From assembly GCA_022559845.1 (NCBI GenBank), contig CM040125.1, positions 325,569,829 to 325,633,828 of the forward strand: 64,000 bases of DNA, written 5' to 3'. A model generated the notes under the pieces. The model did not search any database, had not been told where the DNA came from, and saw nothing but the letters and a program-made list of their open reading frames with translations. Each line of letters begins with the position of its first letter. The first letter of the stretch is position 1. The position numbers and the translations under genes are program-made. Of the stretch, positions 59,540 to 64,000 are shown in pieces. This DNA comes from Amorphophallus konjac. Lineage: Eukaryota; Streptophyta; Magnoliopsida; Alismatales; Araceae.

Positions 59540-59583
<44 letters not shown>

Positions 59584-59770
59584 ATTTGTCACCACTACAG
59601 GCTATTTTTCATGTTTAGACACCCATTTATCACCCTTAGAAGCTATTTATCACCCTTAGGACCTATTTGTAACCCTTAGAAGCATTTGTCACCCTTACGA
59701 CCTATTTGTCACCCTTGCGACCTAGTTCTTACCCTTAGAAGCCATTTATTTTTCGCCCATCCCTTGCTTT
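59505..59770. repeat. Second copy of the duplicated segment, with CT microsatellite and cluster 5 of motifs
   Basis: (ct)n at 59540-59581, then cluster 5 of catttgtcaccc motifs (about eight, inverted orientation) to 59755. Aligns with 58735-58970. Confidence 0.75.
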
Positions 59771-60170
59771 TCCCTCCTCGCCGCAGACCATCACCACCTT
59801 GTCTCCATGTGCCCACGGGTGCCTTGCGCACCCTCCCTCTCCTCCGTGAACCAGCACCGCCGTGAGCGCCGACCAGCCCAGCGTCGCGCTCCCCCTTGCA
59901 CCCACGCCGGTAGAGCACTGTTGCCCCTCCGGTGCCGTGCCGTGGCAACCCACCGGTGTTCCTGCCGGACCCGCCCACCGGTTGCCGTCTAGCACCGTTG
60001 CAGCCACCATCATTGGCCGCCCATAGCGGAGATGTTGAAATAAGCTCTTTTCTGAAGCAAGTATCATGATCTCTCTCTTCCGGAGAATCAGAAACAACCA
60101 GCCTATATGTGTAAACCTTCCTTGTCTGTCCTGGTCTAAAAGCAGGACCAATGGCTTGGCGAGGTACCAA
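59709..60170 (-). pseudogene. Coding-like fragment, left arm of a foldback; unrecognised
   Basis: Open minus frame of 153 codons. The first third ([20 protein letters not shown], then [13 protein letters not shown]) lies in the left foldback arm and is repeated, with changes, on the other strand at 60183-60291. The remainder is Gly/Arg-rich from a GC-rich tract and may not be real. Probably a decayed fragment of a transposon-carried gene. Confidence 0.35.
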
Positions 60171-60291
60171 AGCTATTGTTCGTGCTTTTAGACCAGGACA
60201 GACGAGGAAGGTTTACACATAAAGCTGGTCGCTGCCGATTCTCCGGAAGAGAGAGATCGTGATACTTGCTTCAGAAAAGAGCTTATTTCAA
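60035..60291. repeat. Near-perfect inverted repeat (foldback), two 110-bp arms
   Basis: Arms 60035-60144 and 60183-60291 with a 38-bp spacer. They share gaaataagctcttttctgaa, gatctctctcttccggagaa, gtgtaaaccttcc and gtctgtcctggtctaaaagc. A transcript across it would form a long hairpin. Confidence 0.85.
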
Positions 60292-60439
60292 AATTGCGGG
60301 TTGAATGGAGCGAGTATTCTAAAAAAAATGTTGTCTCAGGTGACACTGCAGAGTTGGTTGTTGGGCAAGAGGAGTCGTCTAAGAGAGGGGATTCTTCTGC
60401 AACTGGTGATGGTGGAGGATGATCCAATGGATATCTATT
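60183..60439 (+). pseudogene. Coding-like fragment, right arm of the foldback and downstream; unrecognised
   Basis: Plus-strand reading continues from the right arm into ISKLRVEWSEYSKKN, then SGDTAELVVGQEESSKRG, a Gly/Ser stretch and a stop near 60439. One frameshift sits in the arm. The acidic, Ser-rich tail resembles the end of a transposon-encoded protein, but no domain is visible. Confidence 0.35.
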
Positions 60440-60659
60440 GATTTGTAATTGTAATTGTAAAAAATGACACATTTGAATTAATGTAATTGTAATTTATTTT
60501 ATTCATTGATTTATATGTTGTGTGGATTACATCGGGGGATGTGTGTTTTATGTTGAGTTGTGTAGGTTGTGTATAAATGGATAACATAAGTAAAAGGTTT
60601 GATGGATAACAGAAGCAAAAGGTTTGTTTTGTAGCGAAACAAAGTCGACAGCTGGCTAG

Positions 60660-60925
60660 CGATAAGGGTGACAAATAGATGTTCGGAGTGACAAATAGCC
60701 GATAGCAGTGACAAATAACTCTGTAACGGTGACAAATAGCTCATGGCAGTGAACTTGAAGAAACTCAAGTTCATTTGAAGGGTTTAACCATATATTGGTT
60801 TCCTAACTCTACCAACACGGATCTGAAGCTTTCCTAGTAATCAAACGACGCTGATTAAACTCATGTGTGATCAAGAAATGAGATTTACCTCCAGTTCTAC
60901 TAATTTACAGTGGGATCAAGCCAAG
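60660..60925 (+). repeat. Inverted-repeat arm 3 with cluster 6 of motifs
   Basis: Four clean gtgacaaatag copies at 60665-60745, then gaaactcaagttc, ctaccaacacggatctgaag, gctgattaaactc and ccagttctactaatttaca. It matches arm 1 further outward than arm 2 does. Confidence 0.8.
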
Positions 60926-61092
60926 TCGTTGACAATGAGTAAAATGTCAAGTACATCATTTCTCTACACAGACAACAACAGTAATAACAAAGTAACTAAT
61001 ATGAAGAGGAGTAACACTACTAGAGTACATAATAGAACAACAACAATACAAGGCACATTTGACATTTGTGTAGTCGTCTGCTGGCGTAGTGC

Positions 61093-61332
61093 CTAGGTCC
61101 TTGAATCATAGTCAGGTCCGGGACTTGCATGATATGTAAGTTGAGGTTGATTAACATATGCATGGCTGCAATTGCCAACCCCATTTATAGCAGCATGTGC
61201 TTCCTCTACCGAGTGAAAACCCTTATAACGAGCTCCAGGGTATCCATTCACTTGGATAAAGCATTGGGGCCAACTATAATATACACCTGGTTCGCGACCA
61301 ACCCACACTACATAGCATTTATACCTTCCCAT
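61093..61332 (-). CDS. RNase H1 N-terminal (RNA:DNA hybrid-binding) domain protein
   Basis: Start at 61332 (MGRYKCYVVWVGREPG), chosen because the domain begins at once. A longer frame extends upstream to 61485 but has no domain character. The peptide carries the conserved set VVWVGR..GVY.SW..C..QV.GYPGARYKGF.S.EEA.AA, the Cauli_VI/RNase H1 N-terminal fold (PF01693), which binds RNA:DNA hybrids or double-stranded RNA. The RNase H catalytic domain is absent. After ~47 residues there is only a short polar tail, NQPQLTYHASPGPDYDSRT. Stand-alone copies of this domain are common inside plant transposons. Neighbouring motif arrays suggest transposon carriage. The frame is intact. Confidence 0.75.
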   Translation of the reverse strand: MGRYKCYVVWVGREPGVYYSWPQCFIQVNGYPGARYKGFHSVEEAHAAINGVGNCSHAYVNQPQLTYHASPGPDYDSRT

Positions 61333-61827
61333 TTTCTGAACCTCAATTCCCTGACGAATTAAAAAAAGGAAGAGGGCATCTACAGCAAGAGCCAATGACG
61401 ACAAGGGACCGAGAGGAGGACGCAGAGGACACGGACGGGATTGGTGTGTCGATTTAACACATCGCTGCAATGGAGGTGGTAACATAGCCCCTCGAGAGCA
61501 GAAAAAAGGGGAACGTCAGGAACCCTAGCCGAACGATCGTCGCTCGATCGGAGCGCATTGCAGAGGTGATTAGACAAGGAAGGGTGTAGGCGTAATTAGG
61601 TTCCCCAACCACCCTTCTGACGTTGCAATCTACCATGACGATCGCCATTGACGTTGGCCCCGAGAACGCACATCCACAGTGAATCGGTAGCAAGAGTGCG
61701 ATGGCGGAGCACGGCGTCGAGGGTTTCATAAGTGGAGAAAGGAGGATAAGGGTGTTACGTAACCCACATGGGGTACCCCGGTTTATAACACGGTTTGACG
61801 ACAGGTCAGTGGGGACGGGGAGTATAA
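61333..61827. other. Upstream region of the RNase H1-domain gene
   Basis: Overlapping minus frames (61380-61577, 61454-61729) are open but have no recognisable domain. They may be a 5' exon or leader of the gene at 61093. No clear TATA box seen. Confidence 0.35.
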
Positions 61828-62060
61828 CGGTGAAAAATAGTTGCCTAGTGTTGAAAAATGTCCGATAGCAGTGACAAATAGCTGGGTAAGTCTGAAAAAT
61901 AGCTTGCAGCGTTTAAATTGTGAAAACCTCAACGTCGACACATGAAGCAAAGCTAGTGGATAAGGGTGCAAATACCCTATCAGTGGCGATAACTAGATCT
62001 ACGTACTAGCCAAATACACTGGTAAGGGTGAAAAATATATTCTAGAGCTAACAAATGAAA
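61828..62060 (+). repeat. Cluster 7 of GTGACAAATAG motifs, partly decayed
   Basis: About eight variants (ggtgaaaaatag, cagtgacaaatagc, gggtgcaaata, gggtgaaaaata and others). Confidence 0.7.
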
Positions 62061-62364
62061 AGCAGAAGGAGCTGAAAGGAGTCAAGTTCACAGGAGGATA
62101 AAAATATGAACAGTGTATCAAGAGTTTCTACAGCAATCAAAAGAACAATGAAGGGACTTGGTCAATGCCAAGACAGTCAATGTTGACTAGTCATGGTCAA
62201 CGTAATTCAAAGAAGTCTCCAGCCAAGCTCAGCTTTTTGTTGAACTGTTATGAAGTCCCAGTCAAAGTCCAAGGTCAATGAATAGACTAGTCACCACTAT
62301 GCTCCCAAGACAAAGCCAAGCAGGTAATGAAGAGAAGAGAAGGCAACGGCTGCTGATGTAGTCA

Positions 62365-62455
62365 TGTGGTAAGAGTGATAAATATGTGGTAAGGGTGACA
62401 AATGGCACTTTAGTGGTAACAAATGCACAACTAGCGGTGACAAATGGCTAAGGCA
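62365..62455 (+). repeat. Cluster 8 of GTGACAAATG motifs
   Basis: gagtgataaata, gggtgacaaatggc, gtggtaacaaatgc and cggtgacaaatggc in 85 bp. Between clusters 7 and 8 (62061-62364) no gene is seen. Confidence 0.75.
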
Positions 62456-62464
62456 TAAGGTTTG

Positions 62465-62705
62465 TGCATGAGGTCTGTGCACATTTGCATTTTGGAAGGT
62501 CAGGTCGGTGCACATGTGTTAGCGATAGCATGTAAGGTCGATGCACATGTGTTAGAGATAGGCATAAGATCTGTGCACATGCGTTATTGTTAGAAGCATC
62601 AGGTCTGTGCACATGTATTAGCGATAGAAACATAAGGTCTGTGCACATAGCACTATCAGGTCGGTGCACATTCACATTCTAGTCTGTGAGGTCGGTGCAT
62701 ATCTT
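62465..62705 (+). repeat. Array of AGGTCNGTGCACAT motifs (right)
   Basis: Eight copies (aggtctgtgcacatttg, aggtcggtgcacatgtg, aaggtcgatgcacatgt and others), each followed by a gttagcgatag-like spacer in the middle. The reverse complement of the array at 58480-58735. 62706-62944 after it shows nothing. Confidence 0.85.
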
Positions 62706-62944
62706 CATTCCACTCTAGTCGACACTTGTGCAGGTAAAGCCCTCATCTTTTCACACTTCAGCCCAGTTCCTTAACCAAACTTGAATCTATCTTCAGAAAA
62801 CTCATTGATATTCATGAATACACATTATCAAGCACACATTAACGGCATTAAAACATATGAAACTTTGAAGATCAAAATGTATGAAAAAAGAAATATCAAT
62901 CAACACAGGTATGTTACATTCTGAGGTTTGAGATGTGAAATTGT

Positions 62945-63199
62945 TTAGGATCTTATATTTCCAAAGTTAAGGAGTTGGGCCCCAATCCGGGCTCTATATA
63001 TATTACAATCATCCTCATTAAATGTCCATGATGTCTCCACCTTCTTTGACAATTCATCAACATATTTCAGTACATAAATGGCACAGTTGGGGCTTCGATC
63101 CTGCTGTTGGGGACATTCGTTGTCGAATACAAGTTCCCAATTCTCAACTCCCTTGAATGCAGTCCCATAGTTGTTCATAAACCCCCATACAACTACAGC
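62945..63199 (-). CDS. ULP1/C48-type cysteine peptidase, last exon
   Basis: Begins after the acceptor tttgcag (phase 0 with the exon before) and ends at a TAG at 62945. It carries the catalytic Gln and Cys, spaced six residues as in yeast Ulp1 (ECPQQQDRSPNCAIYVLKY; Gln codon near 63103, Cys near 63085). The Asp before the Cys, usual in this family, is Asn here. The C-terminal end is RARIGAQLLNFGNIRS. Confidence 0.75.
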   Translation of the reverse strand, partial: AVVVWGFMNNYGTAFKGVENWELVFDNECPQQQDRSPNCAIYVLKYVDELSKKVETSWTFNEDDCNIYRARIGAQLLNFGNIRS

Positions 63200-63289
63200 C
63201 TGCAAATGAAATATTTGACATTATTAAGGAATAACTAAAAGACACATAAAAGATATCTTTAATACAGGTACACGGATAAGAAAAAGTAC

Positions 63290-63618
63290 CCATTTTCTTG
63301 TAGTGGCCTCATGGATGTCCATGCCTCTCATGGAATTATATGAGACAAAGCGGTGATTCTCCGTGTCAATAGCAAGTAGATGCCAGTGATTTGATGAGTA
63401 TAACACAAAGAATACATATTTGTTCTTCTGCAGTTCGATTAATTCAACATTCTCGAAGGCACACTCCAACAGTAGGTTTGATTTTTTGGAGTCGGCCTCT
63501 GGGATGACGTTGATGTGATTCACTAGAATGGTGGGAAAACAAACCCACTGATGAAAGATGCCAGATTCATTGCATCTTGATTTGACGAGGTACATCATGG
63601 TGTTAGGAACAATCATGA
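63290..63618 (-). CDS. ULP1/C48-type cysteine peptidase, exon with catalytic His
   Basis: Contains HW (SSNHWHLLAID, His codon 63386-63388) and, 17 residues on, Asn in SYNSM (near 63337) where Ulp1 has its catalytic Asp. It ends at AAATGG^gtactt (63290), joining in phase to the exon at 63199. The upstream acceptor is probably ctactag near 63619, but the phase to the exon before is not resolved. Plant transposons often carry such genes, whose proteins are presumed to act like SUMO proteases. No intact transposase is seen nearby. Confidence 0.7.
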
Positions 63619-63692
63619 TTCTAGTAGCAGTAGAAACACAAGTTCAGGGTAGGGTGAGGCGTAAAATTACACAATTAATGAAAGAGAGTACC

Positions 63693-63782
63693 GTATCATC
63701 TATCATCCGTCCGTATAATAGATCAATGACATGACAATGTCTCAAAACAATCCCGTTCTTTGCGGAAAATATGGCATCACTA
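63693..63782 (-). CDS. ULP1-type gene, upstream exon
   Basis: Follows acceptor caatatag. It reads DAIFSAKNGIVLRHCHVIDL and then GRMIDDT, ending before gtactctc. The ID..GRMIDD region corresponds to the WL.DEVI-like start of the C48 peptidase domain. The donor is approximate; reading through to about 63660 is possible. Confidence 0.5.
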
Positions 63783-63858
63783 TATTGGACAAAAATTTAG
63801 TTATTGGTAGTTAGAGTAAGGCAAATCAAGATAATTATAGAAAGTATAAAGGACAACT

Positions 63859-63996
63859 AACTCAATATCCCCCGAGAGAGATTCAACAATGAATTCATTC
63901 ACAGCGTTGTTTTCTTTCGGATTCAGCTGGCCTTTGTAGATCCAATCAGTATTCTGTAGGAGCCTTCTGATCTCGTCAGCTTCATTTCCCTTCTAC
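63859..63996 (-). CDS. ULP1-type gene, further upstream exon (partial at window edge)
   Basis: Open frame KGNEADEIRRLLQNTDWIYK, followed by GQLNPKENNAVNEFIVESLS, to a donor at GATATTGA^gttagt (63859). Joins in phase to the exon at 63782. Continues or starts beyond the window. Confidence 0.45.
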
Positions 63997-64000
63997 ATGT

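Larger units (their letters stand above)
55293..64000. mobile_element. CACTA transposon K, left end; right end beyond window or unresolved
   Basis: CACTACAAGAAAAATG begins at 55293, inside the protease region of C, preceded by gta. Subterminal repeats follow to about 55640. No convincing right end of K is found before 64000. The DNA in between carries at least two groups of inverted arrays and several captured-looking genes, so other transposons are probably nested in it. Extent is therefore tentative; the left end is firm. Confidence 0.6.

Noticed and set aside
63291..63305. cattttcttgtagtg looks like the right end of CACTA K (reverse complement of CACTACAAGAAAAATG with one T fewer)
   Set aside because: It lies inside the ULP1 exon, which continues in phase through it to the next exon with the catalytic Gln and Cys. 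No subterminal repeats of K are nearby. Chance match is more likely.

Overview
The window is plant nuclear DNA made almost entirely of nested transposable elements. The pol genes have plant Ty3/gypsy architecture: chromodomain-bearing integrases of the Tekay/Del type, and a Tat-type element with an antisense ORF. There are SIRE-like Ty1/copia LTRs, CACTA termini, spliced ULP1-type exons and eukaryotic TATA boxes. I found no intact host gene, rRNA, convincing tRNA, CRISPR or bacterial signal. The species cannot be named; a large-genome flowering plant fits best. Capital letters below are my own labels.

Layout. 1-767: right end of CACTA transposon L, inserted in the gag of gypsy element M (minus strand, 768-6270). 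6271-9526: LTR-derived DNA, including host element D. 9527-32296: Tekay-type element A (minus strand, outer target duplication ttgag). Its pol is cut at 14594 by Tat-type element B (14595-28106), and B's RNase H is cut by a 2.4-kb insert E (21057-23469, duplication gagac). B's 5' LTR ends at a rearrangement junction (28106/28107), beyond which lies a second copy of the D flank plus the A LTR. 32981-35771: solo LTR F (duplication ttatg), which splits a small ORF. 36340 to about 42990: a second gag-bearing copy H of the M family, on the plus strand, carrying copia-type solo LTR G (36380-38482, duplication ccaat). 43037-45089: Tekay-like LTR I, cut by copia-type element J (45090-48589). J is cut by Tekay element C (48590-55292), and C is cut by CACTA element K (from 55293).

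55293-64000 is the least ordinary part. It holds dozens of dispersed GTGACAAATAG-like motifs in both orientations, inverted arrays of a GTGCAC-centred motif, a 110-bp foldback of coding-like sequence, a small gene with a TATA box, an RNase H1 N-terminal (hybrid-binding) domain gene, and exons of a ULP1/C48-type peptidase. It looks like gene-carrying DNA transposons nested in CACTA K.

Recurrent theme. Seven LTRs in the window carry arrays of short, imperfectly self-complementary units. Three (M, G, J) have them 150-550 bp upstream of the TATA box, and four Tekay-like LTRs (A, C, F, I) have them downstream in the transcribed leader. The core motif differs between families. All retroelement genes here are broken by stops, frameshifts or insertions, and should be read as fossils.
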